From Candidatus Endomicrobium macrotermitis (lineage in GTDB: Bacteria > Elusimicrobiota > Endomicrobiia > Endomicrobiales > Endomicrobiaceae), in NCBI GenBank assembly GCA_031271405.1, contig JAISVT010000040.1, forward strand, positions 1-59,763: a stretch of DNA of 59,763 nucleotides, written 5' to 3'. This document shows, one piece after another, positions 33,714 to 43,146 of this stretch. How positions within the stretch are numbered: position 1 is the stretch's first letter; the number at the start of each line of letters is the position of its first letter. Made by a program: the position numbers and the translations under genes. The notes below the pieces were generated by a model, which saw only the letters and a program-made list of their open reading frames with translations, was not told the DNA's origin and made no database searches.

Positions 33714-34445
33714 ATGCGTTTCGGAAAAGAAGAAATAAAAAAATACAAGCCTTTGGTGTATGCGATAGTAAGAAAATATAAAGCCGTTTTTCCGCAGATC
33801 GACGAAGAGGAGCTTGCGGCCGAGGGCGAGAGGGGATTGTTTGAAGCTTCCCTGAGGTATAAAAATAACAGTCCGGCGGCTTTTTCGACTTACGCGTGGT
33901 ACAGAATAGTTAAAAACATCCAGGAATATATTTCCAAAAATATCGCGCTGATAGAAATGCCGCAAAACGTAAGAAAGACATTCTCTTCGATAAAAAAAAT
34001 AATCGACAACGAGGCAAAGTCCGGCAGAGCCGCGGATATTTCAAAAATCGCGAAGATTTTGAAATTAAAACCGTCGGAAATTTCAGACATAATCGCTTAC
34101 GAAAACGCGGTTTCCGGTACGGTTTCGCTCGATAAAGAAGTAGAAATCGGCGGAAGCAGAAAAGCCGTTTCGGAATTCATAGAAGACAAGTCTCAGGGAA
34201 ATATTTTCGATTCGATGGTTCAAAACGAAGATATGTCGCGGCTGGAGGATATGCTTTCCAATCTTCCCGCAAAAGAAAGGGCTGTTTTGTCGTACAGGCT
34301 CGGGCTTAGCGGCGGTAAAGGCGAAAAAAGGCTTTCTTTAAAAGCGATTTCCGAAAAACTAGCCATATCCGCGTCAAAAGTCAAAGATTTGGAAAAGGCG
34401 GCTTTGACAAAACTTAAAGGAATGATGAAAAACGGCGATGATTAA
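33714..34445 (+). CDS. Sigma-70 family RNA polymerase sigma factor (group 3-like)
   Basis: 243 residues. Region 2 about 8-80 (YKPLVYAIVRKY; DEEELAAEGERGLFEASLRY; FSTYAWYRIVKNIQEYI), region 3-like middle about 82-150, region 4 about 185-240 (LPAKERAVLSYRLGL; LSLKAISEKLAISASKVKDLEKAALTKL split). Shaped like FliA/RpoH-type alternative factors. It lies between the two-component pair and the PorV-TPR gene and overlaps the latter by 8 nt. A local autoregulated envelope regulon is a reasonable inference. Confidence 0.9.
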   Translation: MRFGKEEIKKYKPLVYAIVRKYKAVFPQIDEEELAAEGERGLFEASLRYKNNSPAAFSTYAWYRIVKNIQEYISKNIALIEMPQNVRKTFSSIKKIIDNEAKSGRAADISKIAKILKLKPSEISDIIAYENAVSGTVSLDKEVEIGGSRKAVSEFIEDKSQGNIFDSMVQNEDMSRLEDMLSNLPAKERAVLSYRLGLSGGKGEKRLSLKAISEKLAISASKVKDLEKAALTKLKGMMKNGDD

Positions 34446-36624
34446 AAGAAAAAGCGGAGTTTATTCAAAAGTTTACAATAACGTTATTATAAAATCTTTA
34501 GCCGTAATTCTGTCTCTTGCGGTTTTTTTAACGCCCGTTTTTGCAGACGCGGGCATAACCGGCGGCCAGATTTTATCTTATAACCCCAATGCGGCCACCG
34601 GAGCAATGGGGGATGCCGGCATAGCGCTGCAGTCCGACAAAGCGGCGGCGGCTATTTTGAATCCGGCCTCAACGATAGCGACATACAGGGTTGTCGCATC
34701 TGCCAGCAATTCGTCGATGTTCGGAGACCTCCAGTATAATTATCTCGGCGCGCAATTTCCGACGGCCATAGGAAATTTCGGCCTTTCTCTTATGTACGCG
34801 GGTTACGGAAATATCGATTATCTCGATTATGCGGGAAATCCCATAGACATGAACGGCACAAACGATTTGGCGTTTGTGCTTAACTATTCTTTGGATATAA
34901 AAGAAACCATTCCTTTGGATTTGTTTTACGGCGGTTTCGGTATAAACTTAAAAGTGTTAAGATCCGCATTGGGCGACTATACGGCCGAATCTTTCGCGGT
35001 TGACGCGGGCGGAATTTTTACGCCTCCGGCGCTTGAAAATTTTTCTTTTGCCGTAGTTTACAGGAATTTTGGTTCGAGCATGAAATTCGTCAGAGAATCT
35101 TACTCTATGCCGCAGGTTTTGGCTTTGGGCATGGCGTACCGCGAAAAAGATTTTTACGATTTGACCGTGGCTCTCGATTATAATTCGCAGACTTTTTCGG
35201 GGAATTATTTTTCGGTCGGAGCTTCAATAACCCCGTTTTATTTTCTGACGTTCAGGGGCGGCGTAAAACTTGCCGACGAATCTCTGAATTCGGACGTGCG
35301 CATGGGCGTCGGCTTTGAATTTCAAAACGTCATGATAGATTACTCATATACGCCCTCGGACATTCTTAACGGAACGCATAATTTTAATTTCAGCTACGCT
35401 TTGGGGAAATTCACAAACCAGAAAAGCGCTTACGATTATTATATGCAGAATCATTTCAGGGAAGCGGTCGAATCTTATTACAGCAAAGATTTTATAGCCG
35501 CGCGCCAGAAGTTCGACGAAATCCTTTCCGTTTATCCGGAACACAGGCCGTCTCAGAAATACCTGCAGAAAATTGTCGACGAACTTGCCGAAATAGACGT
35601 GTACAATGCAAGAAGAGTCAGAGATTATATGCAAAAAGCGGAAAAAGCGATCGACAAAAGCGACGCGGTAAACGCTGCGAATTATTACAGAAAAGTTCTC
35701 GAGCTCGATCCTGAAAACGCCATTGCCAAAAACGGCGTTGAGAGAGTGGATGAACTTACCGCGCAGTCTTCCGTTTTAAGAGAAAGAGAAAAAAATAAGG
35801 ACAGAATAGAATATCTTTGGAACCGTTACACGAGATTTTACAGGAGCGGAGAGCTTGTGCGCGCAAAAGAAGCTCTCGGGTTTATTTTGGATATAGATTC
35901 CGAAAATCAGCCGGCCAAAGACGGAATTATTCATATAGACGCGCAGCTTTCGAAAATAGCTTCGGATAAAGTCGCCGAAATGTACAGTCAGGGAATGGAC
36001 TTGTTCAATAACGGCAAATTTCAGGAATCGATAAGGTATTTCGAAGCGGTCGTCATCGCAGCCCCGCACAGAAGGGACGCTCAGGATTTAATCGCCAGCG
36101 CCGAGAAAAACATTCAGGACATAACCGAATACGAAAGAAACAGAAAAGTTTTGGAGATGCAGGAAAAAGTGCGCTCCGAACTTAACCGTAATTTTGAAGA
36201 AGGTTTGAAATATTATGAGAGAAACAGGCTTGCGGAAGCCGTGAGATCTTTTAAAAAGAGCAAAGAAATCGCGGATAAATACGAGTTTAAAGATTATTCC
36301 AAAAACGCCCAGAATTACATATCGAAAATAAGTTATGACCTTTCGGAAAGCCATTACAGACGCGGATTCGAGTATTTCAGAAAAAATAATTTTGAAGCCG
36401 CGGCAAAAGAATACAGAACGGCTTTAAATTATAATCCGTCAAACACTTCCGCCGCTTTTGAATATTCGAGAGTGTCGGATAATCTGTCGCAGAGATTCTA
36501 TGAAGAAGGCATGTCGTATTACAGCAGGGGCGATTTGGACAAGGCGAGGGAATTTTTAAAACGCGCGCTTTATTACAAGCCGGATAAAATTGAAGTCAAA
36601 AGAGCGCTGGAAAAGATGCAATAA
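34438..36624 (+). CDS. PorV/PorQ-like barrel fused to TPR repeats
   Basis: 728 residues. An unusually long signal region 1-36 (basic start, hydrophobic 20-34, VFA|DAG). A PorV/UPF0164-like beta barrel about 37-330, with the family opening NPNAATGAMGDAGIA and ILNPAS. Then about ten TPR-like helical repeats 340-728 (for example YYRKVLELDPENAIAKNG, FNNGKFQESIRYFEAVV, YRTALNYNPSN, LKRALYYKPDK). The barrel would anchor a large periplasmic TPR platform. Resembles components of surface-export machineries (PorV partners of type IX secretion), but the fusion to TPR is not standard. Confidence 0.75.
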   Translation: MIKRKSGVYSKVYNNVIIKSLAVILSLAVFLTPVFADAGITGGQILSYNPNAATGAMGDAGIALQSDKAAAAILNPASTIATYRVVASASNSSMFGDLQYNYLGAQFPTAIGNFGLSLMYAGYGNIDYLDYAGNPIDMNGTNDLAFVLNYSLDIKETIPLDLFYGGFGINLKVLRSALGDYTAESFAVDAGGIFTPPALENFSFAVVYRNFGSSMKFVRESYSMPQVLALGMAYREKDFYDLTVALDYNSQTFSGNYFSVGASITPFYFLTFRGGVKLADESLNSDVRMGVGFEFQNVMIDYSYTPSDILNGTHNFNFSYALGKFTNQKSAYDYYMQNHFREAVESYYSKDFIAARQKFDEILSVYPEHRPSQKYLQKIVDELAEIDVYNARRVRDYMQKAEKAIDKSDAVNAANYYRKVLELDPENAIAKNGVERVDELTAQSSVLREREKNKDRIEYLWNRYTRFYRSGELVRAKEALGFILDIDSENQPAKDGIIHIDAQLSKIASDKVAEMYSQGMDLFNNGKFQESIRYFEAVVIAAPHRRDAQDLIASAEKNIQDITEYERNRKVLEMQEKVRSELNRNFEEGLKYYERNRLAEAVRSFKKSKEIADKYEFKDYSKNAQNYISKISYDLSESHYRRGFEYFRKNNFEAAAKEYRTALNYNPSNTSAAFEYSRVSDNLSQRFYEEGMSYYSRGDLDKAREFLKRALYYKPDKIEVKRALEKMQ

Positions 36625-36712
36625 CGGCAATCGGAAAAGCATAAAGCGCAATTTACAAATTTTTAACCGCATCAGCCGCTGCCGTTTGCAAACTGTTAAC
36701 CGGGAGTTATAT

Positions 36713-37078
36713 ATGGCCAGAAAGTTTTTATTGTCTGCTGTTTGTTATTTTTTATTTGCCGTTCAGTCTTTTGCCGCCATAACGGCTTATCCGAATCCGT
36801 GGATTCCGGACAGCAACAGAAAAGACGCCGGAGGCGCGAATAAAGTTCACGGCACATATGAGGCCGGCATTACTTTCAGCGGTCTTCCCGTAAGCGGCGG
36901 TACGATATTTATATATAACTCTACCGGAGAAGTCATCCGTAAAATACGATGGGCTTCGGGCGATAAAGCGTCATGGGACGGCAGGAACGAAAGACACGAG
37001 TATGCGGCAAGCGGCGTGTACATATGGGTAATAAAGGAAGGCGGTACGCATACAGGCAGGATAGTAATAATAAGATAA
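36713..37078 (+). CDS. Exported FlgD-like Ig-fold protein
   Basis: 121 residues. Signal peptide 1-21 (QSFA|AI). The mature part opens with ITAYPNPWIPD and has GTIFIYNSTGEVIRKI, WDGRNERHEYAASGVYIWVIK and a final GRIVIIR strand. These are the hallmarks of the FlgD-like C-terminal Ig fold (the motifs YPNP, G-x-V-[IV]-R, W-DG, ASGVY). Such domains usually cap large secreted proteins; here the domain stands alone. The ATG at 36713 has GGGAG upstream and starts the signal peptide. Next to the PorV-TPR gene, so it may be a partner or cargo. Confidence 0.8.
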   Translation: MARKFLLSAVCYFLFAVQSFAAITAYPNPWIPDSNRKDAGGANKVHGTYEAGITFSGLPVSGGTIFIYNSTGEVIRKIRWASGDKASWDGRNERHEYAASGVYIWVIKEGGTHTGRIVIIR

Positions 37079-37102
37079 ATTTTTATATTGTGCTGTTATA
37101 AA

Positions 37103-37130
37103 AATCCGGCCTTATCCGGCCGGATTTTTT
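37103..37130 (+). terminator. Rho-independent terminator
   Basis: AATCCGGCC (37103-37111), loop TTATCC, GGCCGGATT (37118-37126), then TTTTATTTT. Ends the kinase-sigma-PorV-FlgD unit. Confidence 0.88.
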
Positions 37131-37168
37131 ATTTTGCCGGTAAAGTTAAATCGAAATTTAAAATATAG

Positions 37169-37174
37169 TATAAT
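37169..37174 (+). promoter_or_regulatory. Candidate -10 box of the ankyrin gene
   Basis: TATAAT 41 nt before the ATG, in an AT-rich stretch. No good -35 was found. A small GCCGGC-type hairpin (37183-37198) follows in the leader. Confidence 0.4.
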
Positions 37175-37214
37175 GATAAAAAACCGGCTATGCCGGCCGC
37201 AAAAGGGGTGCAAA

Positions 37215-40200
37215 ATGAAGCGTTTATCCGTTTTGTTATGTTTGTTGTTTTTTGCCGTAAGCGGCGTTTGTTTAGCGGATGAGCTTGCGGACAGCATTAA
37301 TGCCGGAAACGTAAAAAGAGCGGTAGAAATCATTGAAACGAACGCGGAAAGCGCCGATTTGAAAGATTCTTTGGGAAATACTCCTTTAATAAACGCTTCG
37401 GCAAGAGGACAGATTCAGGTAGTTCAGGCTCTTTTAAACTCCGGAAAAGCCGATATTGACGCAAAAAATAATGCCGGCGTCACGGCTTTTATGGTTGCGG
37501 TTGAAAAGGGAAACAGGGACATTGCCGCGCTTCTGGCAGGAAGCGGCGCGGATATTAACGCCAGGGAAAATAACGGTTACAGCGCTTTGTTTTTTGCGGT
37601 ATATTCCGGCAACAATAACGCGGTAAGGTTTCTGCTTGAAAAAAACGCCGAAATAAACGTCAGAAATTACGACGGGGAAACGCCTTTAATACTGGCCTCG
37701 GACAGAGGTTTTACGGATATAGCAAAAATGCTTACGGCCGCCGGAGCCGATACGGAAGAGAGGCAGAATTCGGGACTGACTCCGCTTATGGTCGCGGCTA
37801 AAAACGGAAACACGGTAATGGCTAAAAATTTGATCGATGATGAAGCCGCGGTCGACGCCAAAGACAATTCGTGGAATACTCCGCTGATTCTTGCCGTCAA
37901 AAATAAAAAGAACGGCACTGCAAAACTTCTGATAGAAGCCGGAGCGAAAGTAAACGTAAAAGACGACAAGGGCAAAACACCTTTGATGTTTGCAGCCCAA
38001 ACGGGTAACTCGGAAATAGCGGATCTGCTTATAAAAAAAGGCGCTGATATAAACGCAAGAGATTCTTCAAACGCGTCGGCATTGTTTTTTGCGATAGAAA
38101 ATAAACATAATGCCGTCGCGGATAAACTGCTGAATTCAAAAGCGGACGTAAATGTAGCGGACAGCCGGTCTTTTACCCCGTTTCTTCTTGCGCTGAAATA
38201 CGGTTATGAAGACGAAGCCGTAAATATGCTGAAAAACGTTCCCGACGTTAATGCCAAAACCGAAAAATCCGAAACCGCTTTGATGCTTGCCGCCCGGTAT
38301 TGTTCTTCGGACGAGATCGTTTCGGCTTTGATAAAAAAAGGAGCCGTTGTCGAAGCAAAAGACGAAGACGGAGTCACTCCCCTTATGATTGCGGCTTCGG
38401 AAGGAAAAAATTCTTATATAAAAATTCTTTTGGAAAAAGGCGCGAAACTCGAATCTAAAAGTAACGACGGAAGCACTCCTCTTTTGTATGCCCTTTTAAA
38501 CAGGCGTCAGGAAGCGTCTTCTCTTCTCATTGCGGAAGGCGCCGACGTAAACGCCAAAACGAATAAAAACGAAACGCCTCTTATGTACGCTTCTCTCGGC
38601 GGCTACTCAAATTTAGTGTCCCGGCTTTTGGAAAAAGGCGCTCAGGCGGATTATAAAGACAATCAGGGGCAGACTCCTTTGTTTTACGCGGTCAAAGGAA
38701 ATAAAATCAACGTTATAAAAGAACTTTTAAATGCCGGTGCCGAAGCAAATATTAAAGACATTAAAGGAAAAACTGCCTTAAAATACGCGCAGGAAAATAA
38801 ATTTAAAGATGCCGCAAAAATCATAAGCAAAGACGCATCCGGAGCTACCCGCGCGGTTCTTTCGTCGATAAATAAAGGCGACGGGATAAGCGAAAGTAAA
38901 ACTCCCGCGCTCTATTACGCGTATAAAAACGATCCGGAAGCCCTGCTTAAATTTGCGGGTTCCGTTCCGGCGAAAAAATTCAAAACCGAAGAGAAAACTT
39001 CTTCGGGCGTAACGCCTTTGATAATCGCCGCAGCCAAAGGCGGCTATAAGACGGCGGATGAACTGATAAAGCGCGGCGCAAACGTAAACGCGAGGGCGAA
39101 AGACGGTTCTACTCCGGTCATATGGGCTTCGTATAACGGTTTTTCGGACATAATAAGTCTGCTTTCCGGTTCTGGAGCGGATATCGAACTTTCAAATAAA
39201 AAAGAGATGACGCCCCTTCTTTTCGCGGTTTACAGAGACAAAACCAAAGCTGCCGAAACTCTGATAAAAGAAAAAGCCGACGTAAATAAAAAAGATTTTG
39301 ACGGAGTAACTCCTTTGATGCTTGCCGCCAAAAACGGAAACGAAACTATACTGCGCAGCCTTATGGCTCAAAAAGCCGATGTAAATGCCCAAAATTCCGA
39401 CGGCTGGACTGCCGTTTTGTACGCTTTGGACGCGGGAAAAGACGATGCGGTAAGAATATTGGTTTCAGGCGGCGCAAACGTGAATTTGCAGGATAAAGAC
39501 GGATATTCTCCGTTTTTTCTGGCCTCATATTTCGATAAAAAAGCCGTGTGCGAATTTCTTATCGAAAACGGAGCCGATATAAACGCCGGTAATGCAGGAG
39601 GCTGGACTCCTCTTATTGCCGCGTCTTTTGCGGGAGACGGCAAAAAAGTAAAAGAACTTTTAAAAAGGGGCGCGCACACAAACTTTACCGCAAGCGACGG
39701 CTGGACGGCTCTTATGTATGCGTCAAGGTACGGCGCGGATTCCGTTGAAATTCCGGATATGCTTACGGGCGCAGGCGCGGACGTAAACTTAAAAAACAAA
39801 TACGGCTGGAGCGCTTTGACTCTCGCGGCTTTTGCGCAAAACGCCAAAATATGCGCCTTGCTTATTTCCGAAAAGGCGGATGTCAACGCAGTGACTCCCG
39901 ACGGGCATACTCCTTTAAATCTTGCCGCCGAGACCGGAAATGCCGAAATCGTAAAACTTATAATTGACAATAACGCGAATATAAACGCCGATACCAATTA
40001 CTGGGGCACCGCCCTTTGCACTGCGGTTGCAAACGGCAGATACGGAGCTGCAAAAGTTCTTTTGGAAAACGGAGCGGATAAAGAAATAACGGGCAAAAGC
40101 GGAAAAACGGCATTGATGATAGCCGCAATGAAGGGAGACCTTGAAACCGCAAAATTATTAATTGTTCACGGAGCCGAAGCGAATGCCGTAAATAAAAAAG

Positions 40201-40592
40201 GCCTTACGGCGCTGGATTACGCTTTTGGAAACGAAGAAATGACAGCTTTGCTGAAACATTACGGAGCGGATAAAATATCCGGAGCGGATTACGGCAAAAT
40301 TCTTTCTGAAAGAATTGCCGCGGAACTTATTTATACCCAAAACTCGGATACGGCCGTTATTCTTCCGAATTATCCGGCGCCTGAAAAATGGATCGTACAG
40401 TGGTCGGATAAAAAGATAAGATACTGCAACGACTACGGCGTAAAAATACCGGTTTCCACCAGATGGAAAGCGGAATTTTCAAGCAAGCTTGAAGCGGAAA
40501 AATGGCTGGAAAAAATTTACAACGGCGACAAAATCAATAAAACGGTTTACACGGGCGCAAACGATATGGGCAGCGCGGTGCAGATCGATTAA
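37215..40592 (+). CDS. Exported giant ankyrin-repeat protein
   Basis: 1125 residues. Signal peptide 1-21 (GVCLA|DEL) gives a secreted or periplasmic protein. From about 30 to 1040 there are roughly 28 ankyrin repeats, recognisable by the G-x-TPL-x-x-A core (for example GNTPLINAS, GVTPLMIAA, GWTALMYAS, GHTPLNLAA). They are in two blocks separated by a non-canonical segment near 540-595 (SGATRAVLSSINKGD...). The C-terminal ~90 residues lack repeats (KWIVQWSDKKIRYCNDYGV; EAEKWLEKIYNG). No catalytic domain is seen. The ATG at 37215 has AAAAGGGG upstream. Likely protein-protein binding outside the cytoplasm; a host-interaction role is possible but not shown. Confidence 0.88.
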   Translation: MKRLSVLLCLLFFAVSGVCLADELADSINAGNVKRAVEIIETNAESADLKDSLGNTPLINASARGQIQVVQALLNSGKADIDAKNNAGVTAFMVAVEKGNRDIAALLAGSGADINARENNGYSALFFAVYSGNNNAVRFLLEKNAEINVRNYDGETPLILASDRGFTDIAKMLTAAGADTEERQNSGLTPLMVAAKNGNTVMAKNLIDDEAAVDAKDNSWNTPLILAVKNKKNGTAKLLIEAGAKVNVKDDKGKTPLMFAAQTGNSEIADLLIKKGADINARDSSNASALFFAIENKHNAVADKLLNSKADVNVADSRSFTPFLLALKYGYEDEAVNMLKNVPDVNAKTEKSETALMLAARYCSSDEIVSALIKKGAVVEAKDEDGVTPLMIAASEGKNSYIKILLEKGAKLESKSNDGSTPLLYALLNRRQEASSLLIAEGADVNAKTNKNETPLMYASLGGYSNLVSRLLEKGAQADYKDNQGQTPLFYAVKGNKINVIKELLNAGAEANIKDIKGKTALKYAQENKFKDAAKIISKDASGATRAVLSSINKGDGISESKTPALYYAYKNDPEALLKFAGSVPAKKFKTEEKTSSGVTPLIIAAAKGGYKTADELIKRGANVNARAKDGSTPVIWASYNGFSDIISLLSGSGADIELSNKKEMTPLLFAVYRDKTKAAETLIKEKADVNKKDFDGVTPLMLAAKNGNETILRSLMAQKADVNAQNSDGWTAVLYALDAGKDDAVRILVSGGANVNLQDKDGYSPFFLASYFDKKAVCEFLIENGADINAGNAGGWTPLIAASFAGDGKKVKELLKRGAHTNFTASDGWTALMYASRYGADSVEIPDMLTGAGADVNLKNKYGWSALTLAAFAQNAKICALLISEKADVNAVTPDGHTPLNLAAETGNAEIVKLIIDNNANINADTNYWGTALCTAVANGRYGAAKVLLENGADKEITGKSGKTALMIAAMKGDLETAKLLIVHGAEANAVNKKGLTALDYAFGNEEMTALLKHYGADKISGADYGKILSERIAAELIYTQNSDTAVILPNYPAPEKWIVQWSDKKIRYCNDYGVKIPVSTRWKAEFSSKLEAEKWLEKIYNGDKINKTVYTGANDMGSAVQID

Positions 40593-40668
40593 AATTACGA
40601 ATTACGGATTACGAATCAACGGCAAAAGCCTTTGATTGGCAGTCCGTAATTTTGAATTCGTAATTGCA
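40593..40668. repeat. Heptamer-armed palindrome, AATTACG type
   Basis: Left arm 40593-40617: AATTACGAATTACGGATTAC.. (three 7-mers). Right arm 40643-40667: TCCGTAATTTTGAATTCGTA..., its reverse complement. It lies between the ankyrin gene stop and the radical SAM start. Confidence 0.78.
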
Positions 40669-40677
40669 GTTAATAAT

Positions 40678-43146
40678 ATGACGATAAAATCTCAAATTGA
40701 CGAAATACTGAATCTGGTTCAAAAACCCGCCAGATATATCAACAGCGAACTTAATTCCCATCCCGCCGATATGTCGGCGGATTTTTCCGTTTGCCTTTGT
40801 TTTCCCGATGTTTATGAAGTCGGCGCTTCCAACTTGGGGCTGGAAATACTTTATCACTTGATCAATGAAAAAAAATATGCGCGCTGCGAGAGGGCTTTTG
40901 CCCCTGACGCCGATATGGAAAAACTTTTGCGCGAAAGAAATATCCCGATGTTTTCCCTGGAATCGAACAGCGGTTTGAAAAGTTTTGACATTGTCGGATT
41001 TACCGTTCAAAGCGAACTTGTCGCGGCAAATATCGTAAATATGCTTGATTTGAGCGGCATCCGCGTCTTTTCCAAAGAAAGGGATGAAGCCTCTCCGCTG
41101 GTGCTCGGAGGGGGGCCGGCTTTGACAAACCCCGAACCGTTTGCCGATTTTTTCGACTTATTCGTTTTAGGCGAAGGCGAACAGGCCTTGCCCGGCATAA
41201 TAAAAACGTGTAAAGAAAACAAAAATTTATCCAGATCCGAAAAACTCAAAAAACTCTCCGAAATAGAAGGCGTTTACGTGCCGTCTCTATACGATGTGAG
41301 TTATAATGCGGACGGGACCGTAAAATCGGTCGTTCCCGCCTTTGAAGGCGTTAAGCCGGCAGTAAATAAACCGGTTTTGGATTTGAAAGACGCGTATTTT
41401 CCGGAGAAAAAAATCGTGCCTTTTGTCGAAACCGTTCATAACAGGCTGAATGTCGAAGTGGCAAGAGGATGCCCCGGGCAGTGCAGGTTTTGCCAGGCGT
41501 CAAAATATTACCGCCCGTGGCGCGAGCGCCCGCTTGAAAAACTTCTTGACCTTGTAAAAAAAGGCATAAGCGCGACCGGATATGAAGAAGTCGCTTTTTC
41601 GTCTCTTTCCTCGAGCGATTACAAACAGCTCGACAAGCTTTTGATCGAGACGAACAGTTTATATTCGTCGTCAAATTTGAATATTTCCCTCCCGTCGCTT
41701 CGCTGCAACGAACATTCTTTAAAAGTCGCGCGTTACATAAACCGGAGCAAACGCCCTACATTGACTTTTGCGCCGGAAGCCGGCAGCGACAGGCTCAGAA
41801 ACGTAATCGGAAAATACCTGTCCGAAAAACAAATCGTCCGGACTCTTCTCAGCGCAAACGCAATGGGCTGGACTGTCATAAAACTTTATTTTATGATAGG
41901 TCTTCCCACGGAAACGCAAGAGGATATAGCTTCTATAAATACTCTTGTAAGGCTTGTCAGGAAAGAGGCCAAAGGCCTCAGCTTCAATATAACGGTTTCT
42001 CCGTTTGTGCCTAAAGCCCAGACGGCATTTCAGTGGGAGTCTATGGCCGAAAGCGGAAAAATAAAAGAGAAAATCGATTACCTGAACAAAATTCTTCCTG
42101 CCGCGGTTAAAGCGCACAATTACCGCGCAAGCGTTTTGGAAGCGTTTATAGCCAGGGGAGACAGGCGCGTTTCTCCGGCAATTTATAAAGCGTGGCAAAA
42201 AGGCGCGCGGTTTGACCAGTGGGCGGACAAATTCGGCAACGACATATGGGACGCGGCTATTGCCGAAAGCGGTTTAAGTTTGGATTTTTACGTTTACAGA
42301 AAAAGAGAAAAGGACGAAGTGCTGCCGTGGGAGCATCTGAATTTCGGGGTTTCAAAAGACGATTTATACTCGGATTATATTAAAGGCTTGAGCGAAAAAG
42401 CGTCGGACTTTAATGAAATTTTTGACAAATCGCAAAGCCTGCTTCCCGAAGATTACGTTGAACCCAAAAACGAAGTTTTGCCTCCGGTAATGCGCTTAAG
42501 GCTGCGGTTTTCGAGAAAAGGCCGTTTGCGTTTTGTGTCGCATTTGGAGCAGATAGAAGTTTTCCGCAGAGCCGCGAGGCGTTCCGGGCTTCCTGTCGCT
42601 TATACCGCGGGCTTCAGCCCCCAGGTAAAGTCTTCTTACGGTCCGCCGGTTTCGGTGGGTCAGGAAAGCATGTCGGAATATATGGAACTCTATTTCACGC
42701 AAAAAGTTGATATTGAGAACGTGAAAGATAAGATTTCCGCGGTTTTGCCGGAAGGGTTTAAACTAATAAGCGCAAAAAGAGTCCCTTTGAAATTTCCGGC
42801 TATAGACATACTTTCGAACGTTGCGGAGTACAATATAGAAGATTCCGGTATTTCGCAAAGCGATATAGACGCTTTTTTGTCCGCGGAAACCATAACCGTT
42901 GAGAAAATAAAAAAAGGAAAAGTTACCTATATTGACGCAAAGCCCGTCATAAAAAGTTTTACAAGCGAAAACGGGGTTGTAAAGCTGTTTTTACGTTTCG
43001 GAAGCGGTAAAACCGTAAAACCTGAAATGATATTGAAAAAACTATTGGAAAATCAAGAAAATTATGGCAGAATATATCGGATAGAAAGAGCGAACCTCTA
43101 TATCGAAACCAAAACCGGAGAAATGTATGAACCGCAGTCTGCTTAA
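40678..43146 (+). CDS. B12-binding-type radical SAM protein fused to DUF2344 domain
   Basis: 822 residues. N-terminal B12-binding-like region about 30-200 (FSVCLCFPDVYEVGASNLGL; GGGPALTNPEPFADFFDLFVLGEGE split). The radical SAM core has C265-x3-C269-x2-C272 (GCPGQCRFC) binding the 4Fe-4S cluster. From about 604 comes the radical-SAM-linked DUF2344 domain (RLRFSRKGRLRFVSHLEQ; YTAGFSPQ), the TIGR03936 type. The two are often separate adjacent genes; here they are one chain. The usual neighbour, ribonuclease G, is two genes on. Function unknown; a tRNA/rRNA-related role is guessed from this conserved neighbourhood. ATG 40678 starts after the repeat arm. Confidence 0.88.
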   Translation: MTIKSQIDEILNLVQKPARYINSELNSHPADMSADFSVCLCFPDVYEVGASNLGLEILYHLINEKKYARCERAFAPDADMEKLLRERNIPMFSLESNSGLKSFDIVGFTVQSELVAANIVNMLDLSGIRVFSKERDEASPLVLGGGPALTNPEPFADFFDLFVLGEGEQALPGIIKTCKENKNLSRSEKLKKLSEIEGVYVPSLYDVSYNADGTVKSVVPAFEGVKPAVNKPVLDLKDAYFPEKKIVPFVETVHNRLNVEVARGCPGQCRFCQASKYYRPWRERPLEKLLDLVKKGISATGYEEVAFSSLSSSDYKQLDKLLIETNSLYSSSNLNISLPSLRCNEHSLKVARYINRSKRPTLTFAPEAGSDRLRNVIGKYLSEKQIVRTLLSANAMGWTVIKLYFMIGLPTETQEDIASINTLVRLVRKEAKGLSFNITVSPFVPKAQTAFQWESMAESGKIKEKIDYLNKILPAAVKAHNYRASVLEAFIARGDRRVSPAIYKAWQKGARFDQWADKFGNDIWDAAIAESGLSLDFYVYRKREKDEVLPWEHLNFGVSKDDLYSDYIKGLSEKASDFNEIFDKSQSLLPEDYVEPKNEVLPPVMRLRLRFSRKGRLRFVSHLEQIEVFRRAARRSGLPVAYTAGFSPQVKSSYGPPVSVGQESMSEYMELYFTQKVDIENVKDKISAVLPEGFKLISAKRVPLKFPAIDILSNVAEYNIEDSGISQSDIDAFLSAETITVEKIKKGKVTYIDAKPVIKSFTSENGVVKLFLRFGSGKTVKPEMILKKLLENQENYGRIYRIERANLYIETKTGEMYEPQSA

